Origin: JACZSB01 sp965372015
Lineage (GTDB): Bacteria > Fidelibacterota > Marinisomatia > SCGC-AAA003-L08 > TS1B11
Reading direction: 5' to 3'
DNA length: 21,775 nt
Assembly (NCBI GenBank): GCA_965372015.1
Contig: CBDVAP010000039.1
Coordinates: 1 to 21,775 of the forward strand
Shown here: piece after piece, positions 5,813 through 13,527 of the stretch
Position numbering within the stretch: the stretch's first letter is position 1
Layout of the letters: every line of letters begins with the position of its first letter
Translations under genes and position numbers: made by a program
Notes under the pieces: model-generated
The model's input: only the letters and a program-made list of their open reading frames with translations
What the model was told of the DNA's origin: nothing
Databases searched by the model: none

Positions 5813-8128
5813 TTAAAGCTCATACTCAATCCCTATAATCGGTAATAAGCTCCACTGATAAAACGTCTTCACATCTTTGTTCCCTTCATCCCACAAATAA
5901 ATAGCGATATTCTTTCGGTTATACAAATTCCACACGCTTAAATATGCAACAACATTTGAGCTACGAAAATGGAATCGTCTGTCTATACGGAGATTGAGCG
6001 AATGATATACGGGCATTCGCTCAGTGTTTACCCTCGAAAGATCATAGATACCCGTATTCAACTCTCTGGATTTTTCCATATCAAAGGGTGTATATGGCTG
6101 GCCTCCGGCATAATTCCAGCGTATACTGGCCTCCCAGGTACTATTGGGCTTATAACCGCCTAACACATTAAAAAGAAACTTATTATCAAACTGTCGGTCA
6201 CGCTCAATGCTGCTGTAATCCTTATACCGGCTGCGAAAATAGGACATGCTCATAATACCATAGAAGTCAGCAGCCAGTTTCTTTTGAATCAGCAGATCCA
6301 CCCCTCGTGCGTAGCTTTCACCGATGGATTCAAGCTCCCCGTAATTTCCAAATGATTGCCAGTTCGTTCCCTGATCCAGAACAAATAAGTATGGATATAC
6401 TCGAGATAACGGGAAGTTCTCATATTCCTTTGAGTATACTTCCAGGGTCAGTTTCGTATCTGCTGACAGCATATAATCCAACCCTGTAATTAAGTGGGTT
6501 GCTTTCAGGTTTTTCAAATCCTCATTTGCTTTATTCTGTGAAATCAAAAACAACGGGACGGATTGGTAAAATACACCCCCAGAGGAATTGAAGGTCAGTT
6601 GTTCGTTAATCTTCCAGGATGCTGAAATTCTTGGCGACAGACTAAATAATTCATTGAAATCAGAGTAATCTCCACGCAGACCAAGAGCAGTGGTCAACTT
6701 TGGAAAGGGATGCCAAATGAAACTGCTGAAGGCACTGAATTGTCGTGTGTTGTAATCTCTTTCCACTGTTACTTCAGGTGACAACTGGCCTAACTCATTC
6801 GTATCGGCTGCGAAAAAGTAGTTATAATCAACAAACATATATTTTGCTTCTACACCAAAGTCAAGTTTGTGCCATTTATCAAATTTGAAGGAATTCCGAT
6901 TGCGAAGGGTAACGGCCCCCTCGGTAAACGTATTTGATCTTAGAGTAGCTTCGTCCGATACAAACCGATCTTCACTCTCACCACCGGTTTTACTGAATGA
7001 AATAGAAGTGTTGGAAAAGCCCTTTTTACTCCATAAATATCGCCAATTCGTACCGATAGTATTTTGAAGCGCTTCCCAATTCTTCGTGTACCAGATTCGC
7101 CCATTATCCTTTGCATCATCTTTTACATCTTCTCTGCTGCTGGGTGCATATATGAAAAGAGCTGTTACCCTGTTTTGTGGATTGAGATCATAACTGAATT
7201 TGCCCTGGATATCACCAAACCGGGGAGTTTCACCTTCTGTCTGGATAGCTTTCTGAATAATATCCAGATAACTACGTTTAGCTGATAGCAGCCAGGATCC
7301 CTTTCCGCCAAAGAGGGGGCCCTCTCCCTGTCCTCCAAATCCTGAAAAATTGAAATCAATCTGCAAATCCATTGATTCGCGGTTTCCTTCCCGGTATGCA
7401 ATATCCATGATTGATGACAGTCTGTCACCGTAAGCTGAAGAAAATCCCCCGGTAAAAAAATTGACATCACGGATAAAATCTGTGTTGAGAATACCGATAG
7501 CTCCTCCAGCAGCACCCAGAACAGGGAAGTGGTTAATATTCGGTATTGGCATATTGTCAAGGTAATAGCCGTTTTCGATCGGACTCCCGCCCCGCACCAT
7601 TAAATCATTAAATTGATCCGATTGTTGCGCCACTCCGGGCACAGCGTTTAATAAGCGGCTTATGTCCCCAGCAGAACCGGGCGCCCTACGAATTTCCTCA
7701 TTACTGAAACTTACAGCGCTTACCGGAGCATCTTCGTCCTTTTGAAAATATGCCGCCTTCACCGTCACTGCTTTCCCTATCATCACAGTTTCATTCAGCT
7801 CAGCATTGATAGTGGTAATACGATCCGGGCGAACGATGATATCTGTTTTTACAAGGGTTTGGTACCCCATATATCGAAACTCCATCTGATAGTTTCCGGC
7901 AGGTATATCAGAAATATGAACGGTTCCTATTTTATCTGTTGAACCTCCAAAATATGTGTCCACTATCAGAACATTTGCTCCGATTAACGGCTGTTTTGTT
8001 ACTTTATCAATCACGACCCCACTGATTCTTCCACTATTCTGGGCGGATAAAAATGATACCATCAATAATGTTATTATCGAAAAAGCAGCTTGCATGGTTC
8101 TGTTTTTTAAAATGGTATTGGGTTTCAT
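5813..8128 (-). CDS. TonB-dependent outer-membrane receptor with CarboxypepD_reg-like domain
   Basis: The 771-residue protein has a signal peptide (about 1-30, ending SFLSAQN), then a CarboxypepD_reg-like beta-sandwich (about 34-115: GRISGVVIDKVTKQPLIGAN, GYQTLVKTDI). The plug follows at about 125-240, with the VPGVAQQSDQFNDLMVRGGS segment and LDNMPIPN. A long barrel with many aromatic strands runs to the C-terminus (IIGIEYEL). It should import a scarce ligand across the outer membrane with TonB-ExbBD energy. No SusD partner is next to it, so a siderophore, cofactor or peptide is as likely as a glycan. It lies 74 bp downstream of the PadR gene on the same strand, with a palindromic operator and 15-bp repeats between them. 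The gene is clearly AT-richer than its right-hand neighbours. Confidence 0.93.
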   Translation of the reverse strand: MKPNTILKNRTMQAAFSIITLLMVSFLSAQNSGRISGVVIDKVTKQPLIGANVLIVDTYFGGSTDKIGTVHISDIPAGNYQMEFRYMGYQTLVKTDIIVRPDRITTINAELNETVMIGKAVTVKAAYFQKDEDAPVSAVSFSNEEIRRAPGSAGDISRLLNAVPGVAQQSDQFNDLMVRGGSPIENGYYLDNMPIPNINHFPVLGAAGGAIGILNTDFIRDVNFFTGGFSSAYGDRLSSIMDIAYREGNRESMDLQIDFNFSGFGGQGEGPLFGGKGSWLLSAKRSYLDIIQKAIQTEGETPRFGDIQGKFSYDLNPQNRVTALFIYAPSSREDVKDDAKDNGRIWYTKNWEALQNTIGTNWRYLWSKKGFSNTSISFSKTGGESEDRFVSDEATLRSNTFTEGAVTLRNRNSFKFDKWHKLDFGVEAKYMFVDYNYFFAADTNELGQLSPEVTVERDYNTRQFSAFSSFIWHPFPKLTTALGLRGDYSDFNELFSLSPRISASWKINEQLTFNSSGGVFYQSVPLFLISQNKANEDLKNLKATHLITGLDYMLSADTKLTLEVYSKEYENFPLSRVYPYLFVLDQGTNWQSFGNYGELESIGESYARGVDLLIQKKLAADFYGIMSMSYFRSRYKDYSSIERDRQFDNKFLFNVLGGYKPNSTWEASIRWNYAGGQPYTPFDMEKSRELNTGIYDLSRVNTERMPVYHSLNLRIDRRFHFRSSNVVAYLSVWNLYNRKNIAIYLWDEGNKDVKTFYQWSLLPIIGIEYEL

Positions 8129-8138
8129 ATTTGTACCT

Positions 8139-8183
8139 TTCTACGTTATTCTATTCTACATTACTCTATTCTACTATACAATA
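8139..8183 (-). repeat. Three 15-bp tandem repeats upstream of the TonB receptor
   Basis: On the plus strand the units are TTCTACGTTATTCTA (8139-8153), TTCTACATTACTCTA (8154-8168) and TTCTACTATACAATA (8169-8183). Units 1 and 2 differ at two positions. Unit 3 keeps TTCTAC and merges into the palindrome at 8171-8189. The array starts 11 bp upstream of the receptor start codon, so it lies in the leader or promoter. The shared CTAC element is also the outer part of the palindrome half-site, which suggests extra regulator contacts. Confidence 0.6.
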
Positions 8184-8189
8184 TAGTAG
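8171..8189. promoter_or_regulatory. Operator A: perfect palindrome upstream of TonB receptor
   Basis: CTACTATA-CAA-TATAGTAG is a perfect 8-bp inverted repeat with a 3-bp spacer. It lies 42 bp upstream of the receptor start. Close relatives of this site occur at 8783-8801, 16466-16484 and 17075-17093, each next to a PadR-family gene, so it is the likely PadR binding site. Confidence 0.65.
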
Positions 8190-8202
8190 CAAAGTAAAAA
8201 AT

Positions 8203-8766
8203 TTATTGGCCGATTTCCGTTTTAAACTCCTCGATAGTCTCTTCCACCCATTTGACCAAGGTCACTATCATCATTCGATACTGTTTAATGATCATTCTGC
8301 TTGAAAAGGAAGCATCGGATTGCGCCTCTTTTTCGTGCTGAAGTATCCATTTCTTAATTCCCAAAAGTTGATTTTTCAAGTTTACCAGCATTCCTACCGC
8401 TTCGGACGTTTCCAACTTTTCAATATTCCATAGAAACGAATTGAAATCAAGGAAGAATGGATCGGTATTTGAGGAATAATACTTCATTAGATCGTGGAAT
8501 TTCGCCAGCCCCTTTTCGTTCATTGAATAGACCATTTTTTCAGGAAGTTCACCTTCCCGCACTTTTAGCCCATCCAGGTACCCGGATTTATATAATCGCT
8601 TACTGTTTTTATATACAGCTGGTTTGCTGATCTTAACCAATTGGTCAATTCCCCGCCTCTCAATAAAATTAGCCATCTCGTAGGCGCTCATTTCCTTATC
8701 CAACAAGATGCCCAATATGATTAGATCGATGGTTGAAATTTGTAATCCTAATTTTTGATCATTCAT
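8203..8766 (-). CDS. PadR-family transcriptional regulator no. 1
   Basis: The 187-residue protein has the PadR winged helix at its N-terminus: IDLIILGILLDKEMSAYEMA, then KISKPAVYKNSKRLYKSGYL as recognition helix, and a wing ending YSMNEKG. An alpha-helical C-terminal dimerisation region follows (about 95-187, of the Vir_act_alpha_C type). It is paralogous to the gene at 16509-17057 over the whole length. PadR proteins usually repress a nearby envelope or stress gene and themselves. The gene has no ribosome-binding site, but a good promoter whose predicted start lies about 4 nt before the ATG, so the mRNA may be leaderless. It is upstream of the TonB receptor on the same strand and probably controls it. 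Confidence 0.9.
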   Translation of the reverse strand: MNDQKLGLQISTIDLIILGILLDKEMSAYEMANFIERRGIDQLVKISKPAVYKNSKRLYKSGYLDGLKVREGELPEKMVYSMNEKGLAKFHDLMKYYSSNTDPFFLDFNSFLWNIEKLETSEAVGMLVNLKNQLLGIKKWILQHEKEAQSDASFSSRMIIKQYRMMIVTLVKWVEETIEEFKTEIGQ

Positions 8767-8776
8767 TGCACTGTCG

Positions 8777-8805
8777 AATATACCACTCTACGGTATAGTA
8801 GTCAA
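8777..8805 (-). promoter_or_regulatory. Promoter of padR no. 1
   Basis: Read on the minus strand, TTGACT (8800-8805) and TATATT (8777-8782) are separated by exactly 17 bp, a good housekeeping promoter. Transcription should begin near 8770, about 4 nt before the ATG at 8766, which fits the absence of a ribosome-binding site. Confidence 0.6.
8783..8801. promoter_or_regulatory. Operator B in the padR no. 1 promoter spacer
   Basis: CCACTCTA-CGG-TATAGTAG matches operator A at 14 of 16 half-site bases and fills the -35/-10 spacer. A regulator bound here would block RNA polymerase, so autorepression is expected. Confidence 0.55.
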
Positions 8806-8894
8806 GCTTTTTTGCATGAGCACTGTTGCTGTCATAGTTCGGAGCAAAAGAGAGTTCGACACAGGGGTCCCCAGAGGTCCGAATCTCTTGCCTG

Positions 8895-8914
8895 CCCGCT
8901 CCCTGGCGGGTTTT
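8895..8914 (+). terminator. Possible terminator hairpin in the gap left of tRNA-Asn
   Basis: CCCGC (8895-8899) pairs with GCGGG (8906-8910) over a 6-nt loop and is followed by four T. No gene reads into it from the left. The rest of 8806-9058 has no gene I can support. Confidence 0.3.
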
Positions 8915-8959
8915 CACGGTTCGATCTTGCCTTACGGTAACACGAAAAATGAAGAGTAT

Positions 8960-8984
8960 TCAGATAATAATTGTAACTATCTGA
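8960..8984. repeat. Inverted repeat TCAGATA / TATCTGA
   Basis: A perfect 7-bp inverted repeat with an 11-bp AT-rich spacer lies about 75 bp before the gene remnant at 9059. It could be an old operator; there is no T-run, so it is not a terminator. Confidence 0.3.
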
Positions 8985-9058
8985 TATACCGAGACTTGAG
9001 TGAGTGATTGTTCACCTGCGAGTTTTGGTTGAAAACATAAAAAGGGGACAAAGAGTTC

Positions 9059-9284
9059 GTGCCCTATTCATCGATTCGCTTCGGAAGAGGGACAGGCCGA
9101 TTCGCTCCGTTATAGACTGAGCTCCGCGCCACCAATATAAGCTTGAACTTTTTCGTGGTGGAGATACCGGTTGTGCTCCGGCAGTGGAAAGGGAATTTCA
9201 TCGAGGTGAGAGCTGCCAACCAAAGGGTTGTTGATATTGCCTTGGCCGAGTTAATTTTCATGGTGGCAGGTGAATATCTCCCCA
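9059..9284 (+). pseudogene. Decayed gene fragment ending at tRNA-Asn
   Basis: A plus-strand frame from GTG 9059 reads VPYSSIRFGRGTGRFAPL, meets an in-frame TAG at 9113-9115 and then continues as good protein sequence (TELRATNISLNFFVVEIPVV, then LRQWKGNFIEVRAANQRVVD and AELIFMVAGEYLPI) straight into the tRNA-Asn gene. The stop and the lack of an end before the tRNA argue for a broken gene cut off at the tRNA. The family is not recognised. Confidence 0.4.
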
Positions 9285-9357
9285 TCCGGAGTAGCTCAAT
9301 TGGTAGAGCGGGTGGCTGTTAACCACTAGGTTGGGGGTTCGAGTCCCTCCTCCGGAG
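9285..9357 (+). tRNA. tRNA-Asn(GUU), complete
   Basis: A full cloverleaf is present. The acceptor TCCGGAG/CTCCGGA is 9285-9291/9350-9356 with discriminator G9357. The D-arm contains AGCTCAATTGGTAGAGC. The anticodon stem GGTGG/CCACT encloses CTGTTAA with anticodon GTT at 9318-9320. The T-arm is GGGGG-TTCGAGT-CCCTC. CCA is not encoded. A terminator follows 20 bp downstream. It is the only intact tRNA in the window. Confidence 0.97.
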
Positions 9358-9377
9358 CGATGACCTGCCATGACAGC

Positions 9378-9410
9378 ATGCCCCCACATAGTGCCGGGGG
9401 CATTCCCTTT
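9378..9410 (+). terminator. Terminator after tRNA-Asn
   Basis: ATGCCCCC (9378-9385) pairs perfectly with GGGGGCAT (9396-9403) over a 10-nt loop, followed by TCCCTTTT. It closes the tRNA-Asn transcript. Confidence 0.75.
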
Positions 9411-9700
9411 TATCTCCAAATGTACCCAGGCTTTCGAGTCAGCCCTCCCAAACTCCCCTGCTGCCCTCCCACCGAGCGTGACTATAACCTCCTCCCGGTT
9501 GGCCAGCAACTCCCAATAGTTGCTGTCTCCAGGGTTGCCATGATGAGGCAAAGGCAGGGACGAAGTAAAGGATACTACGCATATACCTAATATATTAAGG
9601 CAGCACAACAAACCACAAGAATATATTGCGCATACCCCCCATATCACTTACTATATTTCACCTTCAAGAAACCACCCGATACTAGGAAGAAGGAGGCGAG
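9411..9700. other. Intergenic region before the ammonium transporter
   Basis: I see no convincing gene. A minus-strand stretch (about 9410-9530) is weakly protein-like but has no start. The last 100 bp are AT-rich and should carry the amt promoter; no sigma-54 element (TGGCAC-N5-TTGCA) is visible. AGGAGG lies just before the amt ATG. Confidence 0.4.
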
Positions 9701-11041
9701 ATGCTTAAACCAGCGCTCATTATGCTATTGATAATCACAGCCCTGACACCGGCCCAGGCCAGTCCGGCGGCCGAGGCAGTGCAACAAAATCTCAATGTGG
9801 TCTGGACCATCATGGCGGCCACGCTGGTTTTCCTGATGCAGGCCGGTTTTGCCCTGCTGGAGGCGGGTCTCACCCGGGCCAAGAACGCCGCTAACATCAT
9901 CATGAAGAACCTGATGGATTTTGCTGTGGGTTCCGTGGCTTTCTTCCTGTTGGGCTTCGGCCTCATGTTCGGCGAATCAAACGGTTTCTTCGGCACTACG
10001 CTCTTCGGTTTGAGTGGCGCCGGCGGCAATTCCTGGCTATATACCTTCCTGATGTTTCAGACGGTGTTCGCCGCGGCCGCAGCCACTATCGTATCCGGCG
10101 CCATGGCTGAGAGGACCAAGTTCGTCTCCTACCTGCTGTTCAGCGCCGCCATCACTGCCGTAATCTATCCCGTTTTCGGCTCCTGGGCCTGGGGCAGTCT
10201 GATGGACGGTAACGGCTGGCTGGAAAATCTGCCCACCGGGCCGTTCATGGACTTCGCCGGTTCCACGGTCGTGCACTCAATTGGCGGGTGGCTGGCATTG
10301 GCGGGGGCAATAGTCCTCGGTCCCCGGCTGGGAAAATACGGCCGGAGCGGCCAGGTTTTCGCCATTCCGGGGCATAATATCCCCCTGGCGGCATTGGGGG
10401 TCTTCATTTTATGGTTCGGCTGGTTCGGCTTCAATGCCGGCAGCACCACCGTAGGGGACGGTTCCATCGGCCGCATCGCGGTGATGACCAACCTGTCGGC
10501 CGCCGCCGGGGCCTTAGCAGCCACATTAACTGCCTGGGTGGCGTTCGGCAAACCCGACGTCACTATGGCGCTTAACGGCGCGTTGGGCGGGCTGGTGGCC
10601 ATCACGGCCCCCTGCAGTACGGTCACCCCGGTGGGGGCCATATGGATTGGGCTGCTGGCCGGTGCACTGGTGGTAGTCAGCGTGACCTTCATTGATAGAA
10701 CGCTCAAAATCGACGATCCGGTGGGGGCCGTCAGCGTGCACGGGGTCTGTGGCCTATGGGGCACCCTGGCCTGTGGGTTGTTCAATGCTGAAGCTCAACT
10801 ACAGATTGCATCTGCCAGCACTGGGCTATTGTACGGCGGTGGATTCAGCCAGCTGATCAGTCAGCTGATCGGGGCCGGGACCGCCTTTATCTGGGCTTTT
10901 GGACTCGGTATGCTGCTGTTCACAGCTATGAAACATACCATTGGCCTGCGGGTCAGCGAGAGTGAAGAAATCCAAGGGCTGGACATCGGGGAACACGGCA
11001 TGGAGTCCTACGCCGGGTTCCAGATTTTCATCGCTGAATAG
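9701..11041 (+). CDS. amt: Ammonium transporter (Amt/MEP/Rh family)
   Basis: The 446-residue protein begins with a cleavable-looking signal peptide (about 1-20), as in other Amt proteins, followed by 11 membrane helices. Family signatures are AGFALLEAGLTRAKN, IVSGAMAER, MDFAGSTVVH with the pore Asp184 and His192, GWFGFNAGS, and VHGVCGLWGTLACGLF with the second pore His347. The C-terminal tail LRVSESEEIQGLDIGEHG is the usual regulatory tail that contacts PII. It conducts ammonium into the cytoplasm. The ATG has AGGAGG upstream. Its stop codon overlaps the ribosome-binding site of the PII gene, so the two are co-translated. Confidence 0.97.
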   Translation: MLKPALIMLLIITALTPAQASPAAEAVQQNLNVVWTIMAATLVFLMQAGFALLEAGLTRAKNAANIIMKNLMDFAVGSVAFFLLGFGLMFGESNGFFGTTLFGLSGAGGNSWLYTFLMFQTVFAAAAATIVSGAMAERTKFVSYLLFSAAITAVIYPVFGSWAWGSLMDGNGWLENLPTGPFMDFAGSTVVHSIGGWLALAGAIVLGPRLGKYGRSGQVFAIPGHNIPLAALGVFILWFGWFGFNAGSTTVGDGSIGRIAVMTNLSAAAGALAATLTAWVAFGKPDVTMALNGALGGLVAITAPCSTVTPVGAIWIGLLAGALVVVSVTFIDRTLKIDDPVGAVSVHGVCGLWGTLACGLFNAEAQLQIASASTGLLYGGGFSQLISQLIGAGTAFIWAFGLGMLLFTAMKHTIGLRVSESEEIQGLDIGEHGMESYAGFQIFIAE

Positions 11042-11052
11042 GAGGATAGAAA

Positions 11053-11397
11053 TTGAAACTGATCGTCGCTATAATACAGCCGCAGGAACTGACGCCTATC
11101 AAGGAGGCATTGGTTCACGAACATATTTTCCGGTTTACCATCTCCAATGCCCTCGGGCAGGGGGCGGAGATACCGATTCACGAAGTTTACCGGGGAATCG
11201 CCCATGATATGAAACTGCTGAAGAAAGTCCGGTTGGAAATCGCCGTCAACGATGAATTCGTGGACCAGGCGGTAGACGCCATTTGCAGCGTGGCCCGCAC
11301 CGCCGATGGCACCGGCCGGGGGAAGATATTTATTTTGCCCATTGAGCAGTGTATCCGCATCAGGACCGGCGAAACCGGAGCGGAGGCTATCGGTTGA
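11053..11397 (+). CDS. PII family nitrogen regulator with divergent T-loop
   Basis: The 114-residue protein is full length for GlnB/GlnK and starts at TTG 11 bp after amt, with GGAGGA upstream. Core signatures are present: MKLIVAIIQP at the N-terminus, KKVRLEIAV after the T-loop, GRGKIFILPIE for the ATP site and IRIRTGETGAEAI at the end. In the T-loop, aligned without gaps to E. coli GlnB, the GRQKGH stretch is replaced by GAEIPI, so Arg38, Gln39 and Lys40 are Ala, Glu and Ile, and Tyr51 is His. Arg47, which plugs the AmtB pore in E. coli GlnK, is kept (YRG), as is Lys58. It should gate the neighbouring Amt, but uridylylation at Tyr51 is impossible and 2-oxoglutarate binding is probably altered. 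Confidence 0.95.
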   Translation: MKLIVAIIQPQELTPIKEALVHEHIFRFTISNALGQGAEIPIHEVYRGIAHDMKLLKKVRLEIAVNDEFVDQAVDAICSVARTADGTGRGKIFILPIEQCIRIRTGETGAEAIG

Positions 11398-11410
11398 ACT
11401 AATGCTGTCC

Positions 11411-11446
11411 AGGACCGGTCCTTCGAGCGTGCCCATGAGCGCTCGA
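11411..11446. repeat. Two adjoining palindromes between convergent genes
   Basis: AGGACCGGTCCT (11411-11422) is a perfect 12-bp palindrome. TCGAGCG (11423-11429) pairs with CGCTCGA (11440-11446). They fill the 67 bp between the PII gene and the convergent 11465 gene and may act as a terminator on both strands, although no T-run follows the stems directly. Confidence 0.4.
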
Positions 11447-11464
11447 GACCGCCCAGCGACCGAC

Positions 11465-13201
11465 CTAAAAATAGTGCTCCCAACTGACACTGGCGCTGGT
11501 GGCAGCGGTCCATGAATCCATATCGCGCGAGTCATCATTGCTGTCTTTACGGGTGGAATAATTAAGGTTCGCCCGCCCACGGAACGTGAGGTAGGTCTGC
11601 CACGCCATACTGTGAGTCCAATTAAATTCGCTCCAAAATCGCCCCGCCGAGTAGTCCCACACACGATCCAAGGTGAAATATTCGGATTCGTCGCTGGAAA
11701 TATTGCGCCAATACATGTTCTCGCTGCCAACTAGAGGTTCCGTCTGTAACCCGGTTTTCAGGGACCAGAAATCGCGATTGCCAACAATATGGATCAACTC
11801 AAAGGCGCCGCCAGCTAAAATTATGGTTTGTTTAGGAAAATAGGTCCCCATTTCGGTTTCACCATTAGAGCTTTGTACCGCCCCACCCAACGAATCCACA
11901 CTTTGGTTGTCGTGCCTGTAATACTCCTTGATCCAGTTACGTTCCAGATTGAGTCCCAAACTGTAGTTCAACTGCCAATCCTGGTTCAACGGCCAGAAGT
12001 AGGAATAGTCCAAATTCAACGCCACTCCCAATTGCCGATCGATATTTCGAGACTCAGCCTCCGAGCTCCAATAACTGCTATAATCCCGGCTTACTTGGTC
12101 GCTGTTTAAAAAGCTATAACGCCCGGCGGTTGACAAGGATTTTAGTGCAGTATTGATATATTCTGCATTCAGACGCAACGACAGCTGGATCGAGCTGCCA
12201 AAACGGCGCGGCAATACCGGGTAAAATCGCAACACATCATGAACGGCGGCGATAATCCGCGGCGTTTTAGCCGCATCTCCCACCAGATCCCCTAATACTG
12301 CCATAACTTGCTCTGTACGATCCAGAGCGAATAGCCGCTCCCGGTCTAAACCGGGATACTTCTTGACTTTCAGACCGTACAGAATATCGGCCAGCTGGCG
12401 GAAGAGGACTTCCTGATGATCAGGTATTGGAGCGCCGGTCAGCTGTTCAACGGTCCGTAGCACTTCAATGGTTTGATAAGTTTGAGAACCATCGTAAATC
12501 CGCCCTATGCCAAGACCGAACTCGATACCCGTAAAGATGTTGGTATTGGAAAAATTCCTGTCAAACTCATTGAAGTAGCCACCCGCTGCTTTCCATTCAT
12601 CATTCGGCAAAGCCAATTCCAATATATCAACTGCTCTATGCTGCTTCATCGTGCCATTATCCAAAGCCATCGCCACGGAAGGCTTAATAAGCGCAAATCG
12701 CGAACCGCTGGTGTAATAGTACCTGGCCACTGAAAAGCTCATTACAAAATCTGTGGACTTATCTATATAGAGCTCATCAATCTGCAAAAACTGGTTCGGA
12801 GCCATGGTGGAAAATGGATCTCCGTCTTCGTGCGAGCGCCTATTCTGGGTGTTAAAATACACATTAAACTGAATATTCTTAACCTGCCGGGGGTTTTCGT
12901 AGTGTTTGATCCAATTCAAGCCCCCTTTCAAATCAGCCACTCCCCTATAACGATCAATCAAGCTCAGTTCACCTGGGAGCGTATTTGCGCGGGACCATCC
13001 GCTGGGGCTGTATGATCCGGCGGCATTCAAGGTCGTCCACCTGAGGGTGGAGGTGAATTCCCCAGGCACGTAATCCTGGATTCGGAAGGCAATACCCTCA
13101 GTATCGCTTTGGGAGGTATCGGGCTGGTCGCTCTCCTGGGCCCACAGCCGGCTAGTTCCACTGTAAATAACAAACGCGATTAGCAGGTGAGTGATTCTCA
13201 T
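11465..13201 (-). CDS. Outer-membrane beta-barrel protein of unknown function (578 aa)
   Basis: I chose the ATG at 13201 because a signal peptide starts there (MRITHLLIAFVIYSGTSRLW, cleavage after AQ) and AGGG lies upstream; a frame-extending ATG at 13237 lacks both. After an acidic linker the protein has alternating aromatic strands typical of a barrel (NIQFNVYFNTQNRR, LQIDELYIDKSTDFVMSFSV, LDYSYFWPLNQDWQLNYSLG) and ends in VSWEHYF, the terminal Phe of BAM substrates. The middle (about 245-345) is helical and may be a plug or periplasmic insertion. No named family is recognised. It converges on the amt-PII operon and has no obvious operon partner. Confidence 0.7.
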   Translation of the reverse strand: MRITHLLIAFVIYSGTSRLWAQESDQPDTSQSDTEGIAFRIQDYVPGEFTSTLRWTTLNAAGSYSPSGWSRANTLPGELSLIDRYRGVADLKGGLNWIKHYENPRQVKNIQFNVYFNTQNRRSHEDGDPFSTMAPNQFLQIDELYIDKSTDFVMSFSVARYYYTSGSRFALIKPSVAMALDNGTMKQHRAVDILELALPNDEWKAAGGYFNEFDRNFSNTNIFTGIEFGLGIGRIYDGSQTYQTIEVLRTVEQLTGAPIPDHQEVLFRQLADILYGLKVKKYPGLDRERLFALDRTEQVMAVLGDLVGDAAKTPRIIAAVHDVLRFYPVLPRRFGSSIQLSLRLNAEYINTALKSLSTAGRYSFLNSDQVSRDYSSYWSSEAESRNIDRQLGVALNLDYSYFWPLNQDWQLNYSLGLNLERNWIKEYYRHDNQSVDSLGGAVQSSNGETEMGTYFPKQTIILAGGAFELIHIVGNRDFWSLKTGLQTEPLVGSENMYWRNISSDESEYFTLDRVWDYSAGRFWSEFNWTHSMAWQTYLTFRGRANLNYSTRKDSNDDSRDMDSWTAATSASVSWEHYF

Positions 13202-13300
13202 TGTTGTCCCTGTGAAATAATGGATATCTAGCGCCAAATGTACGTGCTGAAAAGTATCATATATTTATCCCGGAGTGATGGATTATTCTAACGCCCTAGT

Positions 13301-13516
13301 CTACCACAGGCAGCGTAAACCGCCACCGGCCGGTATGTAGCGGGTGTCCTCCAGCCGCTCGCCCACCAGGACCAACAGGAAACCGGCTCCCGGGCTGACC
13401 AGGATCGCATGCAGGTGCCGGCGGCCGAGCATAACGAACGGGCTATCCATGAATTTGGTATCCGTTACCGCTGCTTGTTGGTGATCAGCGCTCGAGGAAA
13501 GTAGGTATATTTGGGG
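13301..13516 (-). pseudogene. Gene fragment downstream of the 13528-13890 gene
   Basis: The minus-strand frame is open from after a TAG at 13517-13519 to TAG at 13301-13303 and reads as protein: SSSADHQQAAVTDTKF, then MDSPFVMLGRRHLHAILVSP, GAGFLLVLVGERLED and TRYIPAGGGLRCLW. The only ATG is internal (13450) without a ribosome-binding site. It lies 11 bp past the stop of the 13528 gene, so it may be the lost rest of that gene's neighbour. I do not recognise the family. Bases 13202-13300 carry nothing else. Confidence 0.4.
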
Positions 13517-13527
13517 CTAGAGGCCGG

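Noticed and set aside
9258..9647. Minus-strand frame of 129 codons over tRNA-Asn
   Set aside because: Its C-terminal part (GGGTRTPNLVVNSHPLYQL) is the antisense reading of the tRNA, a well-known false protein; no ribosome-binding site. The remaining weakly protein-like part has no start.
9600..9700. Sigma-54 promoter expected before amt
   Set aside because: No GG/GC dinucleotide pair with TGGCAC-N5-TTGCA likeness is present.
13238..13300. Promoter for the 578-aa barrel gene
   Set aside because: The region is AT-rich but I could not find a -35/-10 pair at acceptable spacing.
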